This document shows positions 11,086 to 24,113 of a DNA stretch of 64,000 nucleotides, one piece after another. The translations under genes and the position numbers were made by a program. Every line of letters begins with the position of its first letter. The first letter of the stretch is position 1. Source of the stretch: Metellina segmentata (Eukaryota; Arthropoda; Arachnida; Araneae; Tetragnathidae); contig OX375880.1 in the NCBI GenBank assembly GCA_947359465.1, positions 24,876,714 to 24,940,713 on the forward strand, written 5' to 3'. The notes below the pieces were generated by a model that was not told the origin of the DNA, searched no databases, and worked only from the letters and a program-made list of their open reading frames with translations.

Positions 11086-12959
11086 AGCTCCCAATCCAAG
11101 TTCTCAGGCGATGTAACTTCTAAGGGAATGCAAAAGGTATTTGACTGAGATGTGGGGAGAGTGTTTTGTGTGAAGTATTCCCATAGAAATTAACGTGCAG
11201 CCGAGCGAGGTGGGATTGACGTTGTAATTTCAAAGCTCCCAATCCAAGTTCTCAGGCGATGTAATTTCTAAGGGAATGAAAATGTATTTGACTGAGATGT
11301 GGGGAGAGTGTTTTGCGTGAAGTATTCCCATAGAATTTAACGTGCTGCCGAGCGAAGTGGGAGGGAGCGTTGTAATTTCAAAGCTCCCTATCCAAGTTCT
11401 CAGGCGATGTAATTTCTAAGGGAATGAAAAGGTATTTGACTGAGATGTGGGGAGAGTGTTTTGTGTTAAGTATTCCCATAGAAATTAACGTACTGCCGAG
11501 CGAGGTTGGAGGGACCGTTGTAATTTCAAAGCTCCCTATCCAAGTTCTCAGGCGATGTAATTTCTAAGGGAATGAAAAGGTATTTGACTGAGATGTGGGG
11601 AGAGTGTTTTGTGTGAAGTATTCCCATAGAAATTAACGTGCTGCCGAGCAAGGTGGGAGGGACCGTTGTAATTTCAAAGCTCCCAATCCAAGTTCTCAGG
11701 CGATGTAATTTCTAAGGGAATGAAAAGGTATTTGAATGAGATGTGGGGAGAGTGTTTTGTGTGAAGTATTCCCATTGAAATTAACGTGCTGCCGAGCGAG
11801 GTGGGAGGGACCGTTGTAATTTCAAAGCTCCCAATCCAAGTTCTCAGGCGATGTAATTTCTAAGGGAATGAAAATGTATTTGACTGAGATGTGGGGAGAG
11901 TGTTTTGTGTGAAGTATTCCCATAGAAATTAACGTGCAGCCGAGCGAGGTGGGATTGACGTTGTAATTTCAAAGCTCCCAATCCAAGTTCTCAGGCGATG
12001 TAATTTCTAAGGGAATGAAAATGTATTTGACTGAGATGTGGGGAGAGTGTTTTGCGTGAAGTATTCCCATAGAAATTAACGTTCTGCCGAGCGAAGTGGG
12101 AGGGAGCGTTGTAATTTCAAAGCTCCCTATCCAAGTTCTCAGGCGATGTAATTTCTAAGGGAATGAAAAGGTATTTGACTGAGATGTGGGGAGAGTGTTT
12201 TGTATGAAGTATTCCCATAGAAATTAACGTACTGCCGAGCGAGGTTGGAGGGACCGTTGTAATTTCAAAGCTCCCTATCCAAGTTCTCAGGCGATGTAAT
12301 TTCTAAGGGAATGAAAAGGTATTTGACTGAGATGTGGGGAGAGTGTTTTGTGTGAAGTATTCCCATAGAAATTAACGTGCTGCCGAGCGAGGTGGGAGGG
12401 ACCGTTGTAATTTCAAAGCTCCCAATCCAAGTTCTCAGGCGATGTAATTTCTAAGGGAATGAAAAGGTATTTGACTGAGATGTGGGGAGAGTGTATTGTG
12501 TGAAGTATTCCCATAGAAATTAACGTGCTGCCGAGCGAGGTGGGAGGGAGCGTTGTAATTTCAAAACTCCCTATCCAAGTTCTCAGGCGATGTAATTTCT
12601 AAGGGAATGAAAAGGTATTTGACTGAGATGTGGGGAGAGTGATTTGTGTGAAGTATTCCCATAGAAATTAACGTGCTGCCGAGCGAGGTGGGAGGGACCG
12701 TTGTAATTTCAAAGCTCCCAATCCAAGTTCTCAGGCGATGTAATTTCTAAGGGAATGAAAATGTATTTGACTGAGATGTGGGGAGAATGTTTTGTGTGAA
12801 GTATTCCCATAGAAATTAACGTGCTGCCGAGCGAGGTGGGAGGGACCGTTGTAATTTCAAAGCTCCCAATCCAAGTTCTCAGGCGATGTAATTTCTAAGG
12901 GAATGAAAAGGTATTTGACTGAGATGTGGGGAGAGTGTTTTGTGTGAAGTATTCCCATA
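11086..12959 (+). repeat. Mixed satellite stretch with D/F chimera
   Basis: Monomers run roughly F, G, H, A, C, D/F, G, H, A, B, A, D, A/E. Near 11850-12000 a monomer starts as D (gaaaatgt) and ends as F (gtgcagcc, gggattgac). It carries the F deletion without the F insertion and is therefore 147 bp. Similar D/F chimeras occur near 13860 and 16370. Confidence 0.7.
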
Positions 12960-15330
12960 GAAATTAACGTGCTGCCGAACGAGGTTTGAGGGACCGCTAT
13001 AATTTCAAAGCTCCCAATCCAAGTTCTCAGGCGATGTAACTTCTAAGGGAATGCAAAAGGTATTTGACCGAGATGTGGGCAGAGTGTTTTGTGTGAAGTA
13101 TTCAAATAGAAATTAACGTGCAGCCGAGCGAGGTGGGATTGACGTTGTAATTTCAAAGCTCCCTATCCAAGTTCTCAGGCGATGTAATTTCTAAGGGAAT
13201 GAAAAGGTATTTGACTGAGATGTGGGGAGAGTGTTTTGTGTGAAGTATTCCCATTGAAATTAACGTGCTGCCGAGCGAGGTGGGAGGGACCGTTGTAATT
13301 TCAAAGCTCCCAATCCAAGTTCTCAGGCGATGTAATTTCTAAGGGAATGAAAATGTATTTGACTGAGATGTGGGGAGAGTGTTTTGTGTGAAGTATTCCC
13401 ATAGAAATTAACGTGCTGCCGAGCGAGGTGGGAGGGACCGTTGTAATTTCAAAGCTCCCAATCCAAGTTCTCAGGCGATGTAATTTCTAAGGGAATGAAA
13501 AGGTATTTGACTGAGGTGTGGGGAGAGTGTTTTGTGTGAAGTATTCCCATTGAAATTAACGTGCTGCCGAGCGTAGTGGGAGGGACCGTTGTAATTTCAA
13601 AGCTCCCAATCCAAGTTCTCAGGCGATGTAATTTCTAAGGGAATGAAAAGGTATTTGAATGAGATGTGGGGAGAGTGTTTTGTGTGAAGTATTCCCATTG
13701 AAATTAACGTGCTGCCGAGCGAGGTGGGAGGGACCGTTGTAATTTCAAAGCTCCCAATCCAAGTTCTCAGGCGATGTAATTTCTAAGGGAATGAAAATGT
13801 ATTTGACTGAGATGTGGGGAGAGTGTTTTGTGTGAAGTATTCCCATAGAAATTAACGTGCAGCCGAGCGAGGTGGGATTGACGTTGTAATTTCAAAGCTC
13901 CCAATCCAAGTTCTCAGGCGATGTAATTTCTAAGGGAATGAAAATGTATTTGACTGAGATGTGGGGAGAGTGTTTTGCGTGAAGTATTCCCATAGAAATT
14001 AACGTGCTGCCGAGCGAAGTGGGAGGGAGCGTTGTAATTTCAAAGCTCCCTATCCAAGTTCTCAGGCGATGTAATTTCTAAGGGAATGAAAAGGTATTTG
14101 ACTGAGATGTGGGGAGAGTGTTTTGTATGAAGTATTCCCATAGAAATTAACGTACTGCCGAGCGAGGTTGGAGGGACCGTTGTAATTTCAAAGCTCCCTA
14201 TCCAAGTTCTCAGGCGATGTAATTTCTAAGGGAATGAAAAGGTATTTGACTGAGATGTGGTGAGAGTGTTTTGTGTGAAGTATTCCCATAGAAATTAACG
14301 TGCTGCCGAACGAGGTTTGAGGGACCGCTATAATTTCAAAGCTCCCAATCCAAGTTCTCAGGCGATGTAACTTCTAAGGGAATGCAAAAGGTATTTGACT
14401 GAGATGTGGGGAGAGTGTTTTGTGTGAAGTATTCAAATAGAAATTAACGTGCAGCCGAGCGAGGTGGGATTGACGTTGTAATTTCAAAGCTCCCTATCCA
14501 AGTTCTCAGGCGATGTAATTTCTAAGGGAATGAAAAGGTATTTGACTGAGATGTGGGGAGAGTGTTTTGTGTGAAGTATTCCCATTGAAATTAACGTGCT
14601 GCCGAGCGAGGTGGGAGGGACCGTTGTAATTTCAAAGCTCTCAATCCAAGTTCTCAGGCGATGTAATTTCTAAGGGAATGAAAATGTATTTGACTGAGAT
14701 GTGGGGAGAGTGTTTTGTGTGAAGTATTCCCATAGAAATTAACGTGCTGCCGAGCGAGGTGGGAGGGACCGTTGTAATTTCAAAGCTCCCAATCCAAGTT
14801 CTCAGGCGATGTAATTTCTAAGGGAATGAAAAGGTATTTGACTGAGATGTGGGGAGAGTGTTTTGTGTGAAGTATTCCCATTGAAATTAACGTGCTGCCG
14901 AGCGAGGTGGGAGGGACCGTTGTAATTTCAAAGCTCCCAATCCAAGTTCTCATGCGATGTAATTTCTAAAGGAATGAAAATGTATTTGACTGAGATGTGG
15001 GGAGAGTGTTTTGTGTGAAGTATTCCCATAGAAATTAACGTGCTGCCGAGCGAGGTGGGAGGGACCGTTGTAATTTCAAAGCTCCCAATCCAAGTTCTCA
15101 GGCGATGTAATTTCTAAGGGAATGAAAATGTATTTGACTGAGATGTGGGGAGAGTGTTTTGTGTGAAGTATTCCCATAGAAATTAACGTGCTGCCGAACG
15201 AGGTTTGAGGGACCGCTATAATTTCAAAGCTCCCAATCCAAGTTCTCAGGCGATGTAACTTCTAAGGGAATGCAAAAGGTATTTGACTGAGATGTGGGGA
15301 GAGTGTTTTGTGTGAAGTATTCCCATAGAA
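12960..15330 (+). repeat. Repeated E-F-C-D cassette, 1331- and 887-bp spacings
   Basis: ccgaac of class E occurs at 12975, 14306 and 15193, each time followed by F, C and D. The first two cassettes share the attcaaat arm variant (ttcaaat at 13101 and 14432, 1331 bp apart = 9 x 148 - 1). The third lacks it and is 887 bp further on (6 x 148 - 1). The one-base shortfalls come from unbalanced F-type deletions. Confidence 0.78.
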
Positions 15331-17429
15331 ATTAACGTGCAGCCGAGCGAGGTGGGATTGACGTTGTAATTTCAAAGCTCCCTATCCAAGTTCTCAGGCG
15401 ATGTAATTTCTAAGGGAATGAAAAGGTATTTGACTGAGATGTGGGGAGAGTGTTTTGTGTGAAGTATTCCCATTGAAATTAACGTGCTGCCGAGCGAGGT
15501 GGGAGGGACCGTTGTAATTTCAAAGCTCCCAATCCAAGTTCTCAGGCGATGTAATTTCTAAGGGAATGAAAATGTATTTGACTGAGATGTGGGGAGAGTG
15601 TTTTGTGTGAAGTATTCCCATAGAAATTAACGTGCTGCCGAGCGAGGTGGGAGGGACCGTTGTAATTTCAAAGCTCCCTATCCAAGTTCTCAGGCGATGT
15701 AATTTCAAAGGGAATGAAAAGGTATTTGACTGAGATGTGGGGAGAGTGTTTTGTGTGAAGTATTCCCATAGAAATTAACGTGCTGCCGAGCGAGGTGGGA
15801 GGGACCGTTGTAATTTCAAAGCTCCCAATCCAAGTTCTCAGGCGATGTAATTTCTAAGGGAATGAAAAGGTATTTGACTGAGATGTGCGGAGAGTGTTTT
15901 GTGTGAAGTATTCCCATAGAAATTAACGTGCTGCCGAGCAAGGTGGGAGGGACCGTTGTAATTTCAAAGCTCCCAATCCAAGTTCTCAGGCGATGTAATT
16001 TCTAAGGGAATGAAAAGGTATTTGACTGAGATGTGGGGAGAGTGTTTTGTGTGAAGTATTCCCATTGAAATTAACGTGCTGCCGAGCGAGGTGGGAGGGA
16101 CCGTTGTAATTTCAAAGCTCCCAATCCAAGTTCTCAGGCGATGTAATTTCTAAGGGAATGAAAATGTATTTGACTGAGATGTGGGGAGAGTGTTTTGTGT
16201 GAAGTATTCCCATAGAAATTAACGTGCTGCCGAGCGAGGTGGGAGGGACCGTTGTAATTTCAAAGCTCCCAATCCAAGTTCTCAGGCGATGTAATTTCTA
16301 AGGGAATGAAAATGTATTTGACTGAGATGTGGGGAGAGTGTTTTGTGTGAAGTATTCCCATAGAAATTAACGTGCAGCCGAGCGAGGTGGGATTGACGTT
16401 GTAATTTCAAAGCTCCCAATCCAAGTTCTCAGGCGATGTAATTTCTGAGGGAATGAAAATGTATTTGACTGAGATGTGGGGAGAGTGTTTTGCGTGAAGT
16501 ATTCCCATAGAAATTAACGTGCTGCCGAGCGAAGTGGGAGGGAGCGTTGTAATTTCAAAGCTCCCTATCCAAGTTCTCAGGCGATGTAATTTCTAAGGGA
16601 ATGAAAAGTTATTTGACTGAGATGTGGGGAGAGTGTTTTGTATGAAGTATTCCCATAGAAATTAACGTACTGCCGAGCGAGGTTGGAGGGACCGTTGTAA
16701 TTTCAAAGCTCCCTATCCAAGTTCTCAGGCGATGTAATTTCTAAGGGAATGAAAAGGTATTTGACTGAGATGTGGGGAGAGTGTTTTGTGTGAAGTATTC
16801 CCATAGAAATTAACGTACTGCCGAGCGAGGTTGGAGGGACCGTTGTAATTTCAAAGCTCCCTATCCAAGTTCTCAGGCGATGTAATTTCTAAGGGAATGA
16901 AAAGGTATTTGACTGAGATGTGGGGAGAGTGTATTGTGTGAAGTATTCCCATAGAAATTAACGTGCTGCCGAGCGAGGTGGGAGGGAGCGTTGTAATTTC
17001 AAAGCTCCCTATCCAAGTTCTCAGGCGATGTAATTTCTAAGGGAATGAAAAGGTATTTGACTGAGATGTGGGGAGAGTGTTTTGTGTGAAGTATTCCCAT
17101 TGAAATTAACGTGCTGCCGAGCGAGGTGGGAGGGACCGTTGTAATTTCAAAGCTCCCAATCCAAGTTCTCAGGCGATGTAATTTCTAAGGGAATGAAAAT
17201 GCATTTGACTGAGATGTGGGGAGAGTGTTTTGTGTGAAGTATTCCCATAGAAATTAATGTGCTGCCGAGCGAGGTGGGAGAGACCATTGTAATTTCAAAG
17301 CTCCGAATCCAAGTTCTCAGGCGATGTAATTTCTAAGGGAATGAAAAGGTATTTGACTGAGATGTGGGGAGAGTGTTTTGTGTGAAGTATTCCCATAGAA
17401 ATTAACGTGCTGCCGAGCGAGGTGGGAGG
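15331..17429 (+). repeat. Mixed satellite stretch, C/D/A-rich
   Basis: By eye: C, D, A, A, A, C, D, D/F, G, H, H-like, B, C, D, A. Near 15700 one copy reads gtaatttcaaaggg, a one-base change in the left dyad arm that removes an in-frame stop and allows the 62-codon minus-strand frame 15520-15708. That frame is not a gene. The gaaaagttatttg form of H first appears here (about 16608). Confidence 0.7.
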
Positions 17430-20100
17430 GACCGTTGTAATTTCAAAGCTCCCAATCCAAGTTCTCAGGCGATGTAATTTCTAAGGGAATGCAAAGGGTA
17501 TTTGACTGAGATGTGGGGAGAGTGTTTTGTGTGAAGTATTCCCATAGAAATTAACGTGCAGCCGAGCGAGGTGGGATTGACGTTGTAATTTCAAAGCTCC
17601 CAATCCAAGTTCTCAGGCGATGTAATTTCTAAGGGAATGAAAATGTATTTGACTGAGATGTGGGGAGAGTGTTTTGCGTGAAGTATTCCCATAGAAATTA
17701 ACGTACTGCCGAGCGAGGATGGAGGGACCGTTGTAATTTCAAAGCTCCCTATCCAAGTTCTCAGGCGATGTAATTTCTAAGGGAATGAAAAGGTATTTGA
17801 CTGAGATGTGGGGAGAGTGTTTTGTGTGAAGTATTCCCATAGAAATTAACTTGCTGCCGAGCGAGGTGGGAGGGACCGTTGTAATTTCAAAGCTCCCAAT
17901 CCAAGTTCTCAGGCGATGTAATTTCTAAGGGAATGAAAAGGTATTTGACTGAGATGTGGGGAGAGTGTATTGTGTGAAGTATTCCCATAGAAATTAACGT
18001 GCTGCCGAGCTAGGTGGGAGGGAGCGTTGTAATTTCAAAGCTCCCTATCCAAGTTCTCAGGCGATGTAATTTCTAAGGGAATGAAAAGGGATTTGACTGA
18101 GATGTGGGGAGAGTGTTTTGTGTGAAGTATTCCCATTGAAATTAACGTGCTGCCGAGCGAGGTGGGAGGGACCGTTGTAATTTCAAAGCTCCCAATCCAA
18201 GTTCTCAGGCGATGTAATTTCTAAGGGAATGAAAATGCATTTGACTGAGATGTGGGGAGAGTGTTTTGTGTGAAGTATTCCCATAGAAATTAACGTGCTG
18301 CCGAGCGAGGTGGGAGGGACCGTTGTAATTTCAAAGCTCCCAATCCAAGTTCTCAGGCGATGTAATTTCTAAGGGAATGCAAAGGGTATTTGACTGAGAT
18401 GTGGGGAGAGTGTTTTGGGTGAAGTATTCCCATAGAAATTAACGTGCAGCCGAGCGAGGTGGGATTGATGTTGTAATTTCAAAGCTCCCAATCCAAGTTC
18501 TCAGGCGATGTAATTTCTAAGGGAATGAAAATGTATTTGACTGAGATGTGGGGAGAGTGTTTTGCGTGAAGTATTCCCATAGAAATTAACGTACTGCCGA
18601 GCGAGGTTGGAGGGACCGTTGTAATTTCAAAGCTCCCTATCCAAGTTCTCAGGCGATGTAATTTCTAAGGGAATGAAAAGGTATTTGACTGAGATGTGGG
18701 GAGAGTGTTTTGTGTGAAGTATTCCCATAGAAATTAACGTGCTGCCGAGCGAGGTGGGAGGGACCGTTGTAATTTCAAAGCTCCCAATCCAAGTTCTCAG
18801 GCGATGTAATTTCTAAGGGAATGAAAAGGTATTTGACTGAGATGTGGGGAGAGTGTATTGTGTGAAGTATTCCCATAGAAATTAACGTGCTGCCGAGCGA
18901 GGTGGGAGGGAGCGTTGTAATTTCAAAGCTCCCTATCCAAGTTCTCAGGCGATGTAATTTCTAAGGGAATGAAAAGGGATTTGACTGAGATGTGGGGAGA
19001 GTGTTTTGTGTGAAGTATTCCCATTGAAATTAACGTGCTGCCGAGCGAGGTGGGAGGGACCGTTGTAATTTCAAAGCTCCCAATCCAAGTTCTCAGGCGA
19101 TGTAATTTCTAAGGGAATGAAAAGGTATTTGACTGAGATGTGGGGAGAGTGTTTTGTGTGAAGTATTCCCATAGAAATTAACGTGCTGCCGAGCGAGGTG
19201 GGAGGGACCGTTGTAATTTCAAAGCTCCCAATCCAAGTTCTCAGGCGATGTAATTTCTAAGGGAATGCAAAGGGTATTTGACTGAGATGTGGGGAGAGTG
19301 TTTTGTGTGAAGTATTCCCATAGAAATTAACGTGCAGCCGAGCGAGGTGGGATTGATGTTGTAATTTCAAAGCTCCCAATCCAAGTTCTCAGGCGATGTA
19401 ATTTCTAAGGGAATGAAAATGTATTTGACTGAGATGTGGGGAGAGTGTTTTGCGTGAAGTATTCCCATAGAAATTAACGTACTGCCGAGCGAGGTTGGAG
19501 GGACCGTTGTAATTTCAAAGCTCCCTATCCAAGTTCTCAGGCGATGTAATTTCTAAGGGAATGAAAAGGTATTTGACTGAGATGTGGGGAGAGTGTTTTG
19601 TGTGAAGTATTCCCATAGAAATTAACGTGCTGCCGAGCGAGGTGGGAGGGACCGTTGTAATTTCAAAGCTCCCAATCCAAGTTCTCAGGCGATGTAATTT
19701 CTAAGGGAATGAAAAGGTATTTGACTGAGATGTGGGGAGAGTGTATTGTGTGAAGTATTCCCATAGAAATTAACGTGCTGCCGAGCGAGGTGGGAGGGAG
19801 CGTTGTAATTTCAAAGCTCCCTATCCAAGTTCTCAGGCGATGTAATTTCTAAGGGAATGAAAAGGGATTTGACTGAGATGTGGGGAGAGTGTTTTGTGTG
19901 AAGTATTCCCATTGAAATTAACGTGCTGCCGAGCGAGGTGGGAGGGACCGTTGTAATTTCAAAGCTCCCAATCCAAGTTCTCAGGCGATGTAATTTCTAA
20001 GGGAATGAAAATGTATTTGACTGAGATGTGGGGAGAGTGTTTTGTGTGAAGTATTCCCATAGAAATTAACGTGCTGCCGAACGAGGTTTGAGGGACCGCT
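17430..20100 (+). repeat. 6-monomer HOR, 888-bp period, three copies
   Basis: The F mark gcagcc lies at 17558, 18446, 19334 and 20222, each step exactly 888 bp (6 x 148). Order is F, G/H chimera, A, B, C(gggatttg), D or A. The G/H monomer (for example 18500-18647) has the G left half (gaaaatgt, ttttgcgtg) and H right half (cgtactgcc, ggttgg). Compared with the neighbouring 7-mer, one monomer has been lost between G and H. This is the cleanest short HOR in the window. Confidence 0.92.
18500..18647 (+). repeat. G/H chimeric monomer defining the 6-mer
   Basis: The left half (gaaaatgtatttg, ttttgcgtgaag) equals G at about 20285. The right half (cgtactgccg, gcgaggttgg, ctccctatcc) equals H at about 20433. 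The switch lies between monomer positions about 67 and 94, over the right arm of the dyad. Length remains 148 bp. Equivalent chimeras sit near 17612 and 19388. Confidence 0.85.
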
Positions 20101-21289
20101 ATAATTTCAAAGCTCCCAATCCAAGTTCTCAGGCGATGTAACTTCTAAGGGAATGCAAAGGGTATTTGACTGAGATGTGGGGAGAGTGTTTTGTGTGAAG
20201 TATTCCCATAGAAATTAACGTGCAGCCGAGCGAGGTGGGATTGACGTTGTAATTTCAAAGCTCCCAATCCAAGTTCTCAGGCGATGTAATTTCTAAGGGA
20301 ATGAAAATGTATTTGACTGAGATGTGGGGAGAGTGTTTTGCGTGAAGTATTCCCATAGAAATTAACGTGCTGCCGAGCGAAGTGGGAGGGAGCGTTGTAA
20401 TTTCAAAGCTCCCTATCCAAGTTCTCAGGCGATGTAATTTCTAAGGGAATGAAAAGTTATTTGACTGAGATGTGGGGAGAGTGTTTTGTATGAAGTATTC
20501 CCATAGAAATTAACGTACTGCCGAGCGAGGTTGGAGGGACCGTTGTAATTTCAAAGCTCCCTATCCAAGTTCTCAGGCGATGTAATTTCTAAGGGAATGA
20601 AAAGGTATTTCACTGAGATGTGGGGAGAGTGTTTTGTGTGAAGTATTCCCATAGAAATTAACGTGCTGCCGATCGAGGTGGGAGGGACCGTTGTAATTTC
20701 AAAGCTCCCAATCCAAGTTCTCAGGCGATGTAATTTCTAAGGGAATGAAAAGGTATTTGACTGAGATGTGGGGAGAGTGTATTGTGTGAAGTATTCCCAT
20801 AGAAATTAACGTGCTGCCGAGCGAGGTGGGAGGGAGCGTTGTAATTTCAAAGCTCCCTATCCAAGTTCTCAGGCGATGTAATTTCTAAGGGAATGAAAAG
20901 GGATTTGACTGAGATGTGGGGAGAGTGTTTTGTGTGAAGTATTCCCATTGAAATTAACGTGCTGCCGAGCGAGGTGGGAGGGACCGTTGTAATTTCAAAG
21001 CTCCCAATCCAAGTTCTCAGGCGATGTAATTTCTAAGGGAATGAAAATGTATTTGACTGAGATGTGGGGAGAGTGTTTTGTGTGAAGTATTCCCATAGAA
21101 ATTAACGTGCTGCCGAACGAGGTTTGAGGGACCGCTATAATTTCAAAGCTCCCAATCCAAGTTCTCAGGCGATGTAACTTCTAAGGGAATGCAAAAGGTA
21201 TTTGACTGAGATGTGGGGAGAGTGTTTTGTGTGAAGTATTCCCATAGAAATTAACGTGCAGCCGAGCGAGGTGGGATTGACGTTGTAAT
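20077..21289 (+). repeat. 7-monomer HOR unit, 1036-bp period
   Basis: ccgaac of E is at 20077 and 21113, 1036 bp apart (7 x 148). The order E, F, G, H, A, B, C has separate G (gcgaagtg) and H (tgtatgaag, cgtactgcc) monomers. It directly adjoins the 888-bp 6-mer and is its likely parent form. The same 7-mer returns at 24420. Confidence 0.88.
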
Positions 21290-23060
21290 TTCAAAGCTCC
21301 CAATCCAAGTTCTCAGGCGATGTAATTTCTAAGGGAATGAAAATGTATTTGACTGAGATGTGGGGAGAGTTTTGCGTGAAGTATTCCCATAGAAATTAAC
21401 GTGCTGCCGAGCGAAGTGGGAGGGAGCGTTGTAATTTCAAAGCTCCCTATCCAAGTTCTCAGGCGATGTAATTTCTAAGGGAATGAAAAGGTATTTGACT
21501 GAGATGTGGGGAGAGTGTTTTGTGTGAAGTATTCCCATTGAAATTAACGTGCTGCCGAGCGAGGTAGGAGGGACCGTTGTAATTTCAAAGCTCCCAATCC
21601 AAGTTCTCAGGCGATGTAATTTCTAAGGGAATGAAAATGTATTTGACTGAGATGTGGGGAGAGTGTTTTGTGTGAAGTATTCCCATAGAAATTAACGTGC
21701 TGCCGAGCGAGGTGGGAGGGACCGTTGTAATTTCAAAGCTCCCTATCCAAGTTCTCAGGCGATGTAATTTCTAAGGGAATGAAAAGGTATTTGACTGAGA
21801 TGTGGGGAGAGTGTTTTGTGTGAAGTATTCCCATAGAAATTAACGTGCTGCCGAGCGAGGTGGGAGGGACCGTTGTAATTTCAAAGCTCCCAATCCAAGT
21901 TCTTAGGCGATGTAATTTCTAAGGGAATGAAAAGGTATTTGACTGAGATGTGGGGAGAGTGTATTGTGTGAAGTATTCCCATAGAAATTAACGTGCTGCC
22001 GAGCGAGGTGGGAGGGAGCGTTGTAATTTCAAAGCTCCCTATCCAAGTTCTCAGGCGATGTAATTTCTAAGGGAATGAAAATGTATTTGACTGAGATGTG
22101 GGGAGAGTGTTTTGTGTGAAGTATTCCCATTGAAATTAACGTGCTGCCGAGCGAGGTGGGAGGGACCGTTGTAATTTCAAAGCTCCCAATCCAAGTTCTC
22201 AGGCGATGTAATTTCTAAGGGAATGAAAATGTATTTGACTGAGATGTGGGGAGAGTTTTGCGTTAAGTATTCCCATAGAAATTAACGTGCTGCCGAGCGA
22301 AGTGGGAGGGAGCGTTGTAATTTCAAAGCTCCCTATCCAAGTTCTCAGGCGATGTAATTTCTAAGGGAATGAAAAGGTATTTGACTGAGATGTGGGGAGA
22401 GTGTTTTGTGTGAAGTATTCCCATTGAAATTAACGTGCTGCCGAGCGAGGTAGGAGGGACCGTTGTAATTTCAAAGCTCCCAATCCAAGTTCTCAGGCGA
22501 TGTAATTTCTAAGGGAATGAAAATGTATTTGACTGAGATGTGGGGAGAGTGTTTTGTGTGAAGTATTCCCATAGAAATTAACGTGCTGCCGAGCGAGGTG
22601 GGAGGGACCGTTGTAATTTCAAAGCTCCCTATCCAAGTTCTCAGGCGATGTAATTTCTAAGGGAATGAAAAGGTATTTGACTGAGATGTGGGGAGAGTGT
22701 TTTGTGTGAAGTATTCCCATAGAAATTAACGTGCTGCCGAGCGAGGTGGGAGGGACCGTTGTAATTTCAAAGCTCCCAATCCAAGTTCTTAGGCGATGTA
22801 ATTTCTAAGGGAATGAAAAGGTATTTGACTGAGATGTGGGGAGAGTGTATTGTGTGAAGTATTCCCATAGAAATTAACGTGCTGCCGAGCGAGGTGGGAG
22901 GGAGCGTTGTAATTTCAAAGCTCCCTATCCAAGTTCTCAGGCGATGTAATTTCTAAGGGAATGAAAAGGTATTTGACTGAGATGTGGGGAGAGTGTTTTG
23001 TGTGAAGTATTCCCATTGAAATTAACGTGCTGCCGAGCGAGGTGGGAGGGACCGTTGTAA
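21290..23060 (+). repeat. 6-monomer HOR with 2-bp deletion, 886-bp period, two copies
   Basis: A G-type monomer with gagagttttgcg (two bases shorter than gagagtgttttgcg) starts at 21365 and 22251. Also 886 bp apart are gaggtagg (21561/22447) and the tcttagg change (21901/22787). The order is shortened G, C, D, A, A-like, B. The second copy has gcgttaag, a private change. Confidence 0.88.
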
Positions 23061-24113
23061 TTTCAAAGCTCCCAATCCAAGTTCTCAGGCGATGTAATTT
23101 CTAAGGGAATGAAAATGTATTTGACTGAGATGTGGGGAGAGTGTTTTGTGTGAAGTATTCCCATAGAAATTAACGTGCTGCCGAGAGAGGTGGGAGGGAC
23201 CGTTGTAATTTCAAAGCTCCCAATCCAAGTTCTCAGGCGATGTAATTTCTAAGGGAATGAAAAGTTATTTGACTGAGATGTGGGGAGAGTGTTTTGTGTG
23301 AAGTATTCCCATAGAAATTAACGTACTGCCGAGCGAGGTTGGAGGGACCGTTCTAATTTCAAAGCTCCCTATGCAAGTTCTCAGGCGATGTAATTTCTAA
23401 GGGAATGAAAAGGTATTTGACTGAGATGTGGGGAGAGTGTATTGTGTGAAGTATTCCCATAGAAATTAACGTGCTGCCGAGCGAGGTGGGAGGGAGCGTT
23501 GTAATTTCAAAGCTCCCTATCCAAGTTCTCAGGCGATGTAATTTCTAAGGGAATGAAAAGGTATTTGACTGAGATGTGGGGAGAGTGTTTTGTGTGAAGT
23601 ATTCCCATTGAAATTAACGTGCTGCCGAGCGAGGTGGGAGGGACCGTTGTAATTTCAAAGCTCCCAATCCAAGTTCTCAGGCGATGTAATTTCTAAGGGA
23701 ATGAAAATGTATTTGACTGAGATGTGGGGAGAGTGTTTTGTGTGAAGTATTCCCATAGAAATTAACGTGCTGCCGAGAGAGGTGGGAGGGACCGTTGTAA
23801 TTTCAAAGCTCCCAATCCAAGTTCTCAGGCGATGTAATTTCTAAGGGAATGAAAAGTTATTTGACTGAGATGTGGGGAGAGTGTTTTGTGTGAAGTATTC
23901 CCATAGAAATTAACGTACTGCCGAGCGAGGTTGGAGGGACCGTTGTAATTTCAAAGCTCCCTATCCAAGTTCTCAGGCGATGTAATTTCTAAGGGAATGA
24001 AAAGGTATTTGACTGAGATGTGGGGAGAGTGTATTGTGTGAAGTATTCCCATAGAAATTAACGTGCTGCCGAGCGAGGTGGGAGGGAGCGTTGTAATTTC
24101 AAAGCTCCCTATC
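22930..24113 (+). repeat. 4-monomer HOR, 592-bp period, two copies
   Basis: ccgagagagg recurs at 23181 and 23773 (4 x 148 = 592), with gaaaagttatttg and the B mark gtattgtg at the same spacing. Order is C, D, H-like, B. The first copy has private changes (gttctaattt and tatgcaagtt near 23350-23375) absent from the second. Confidence 0.85.

Noticed and set aside
15520..15708. 62-codon minus-strand open frame
   Set aside because: It is created by a single base change (gtaatttcaaaggg) in one monomer. It shows only the generic repeat-derived peptide.
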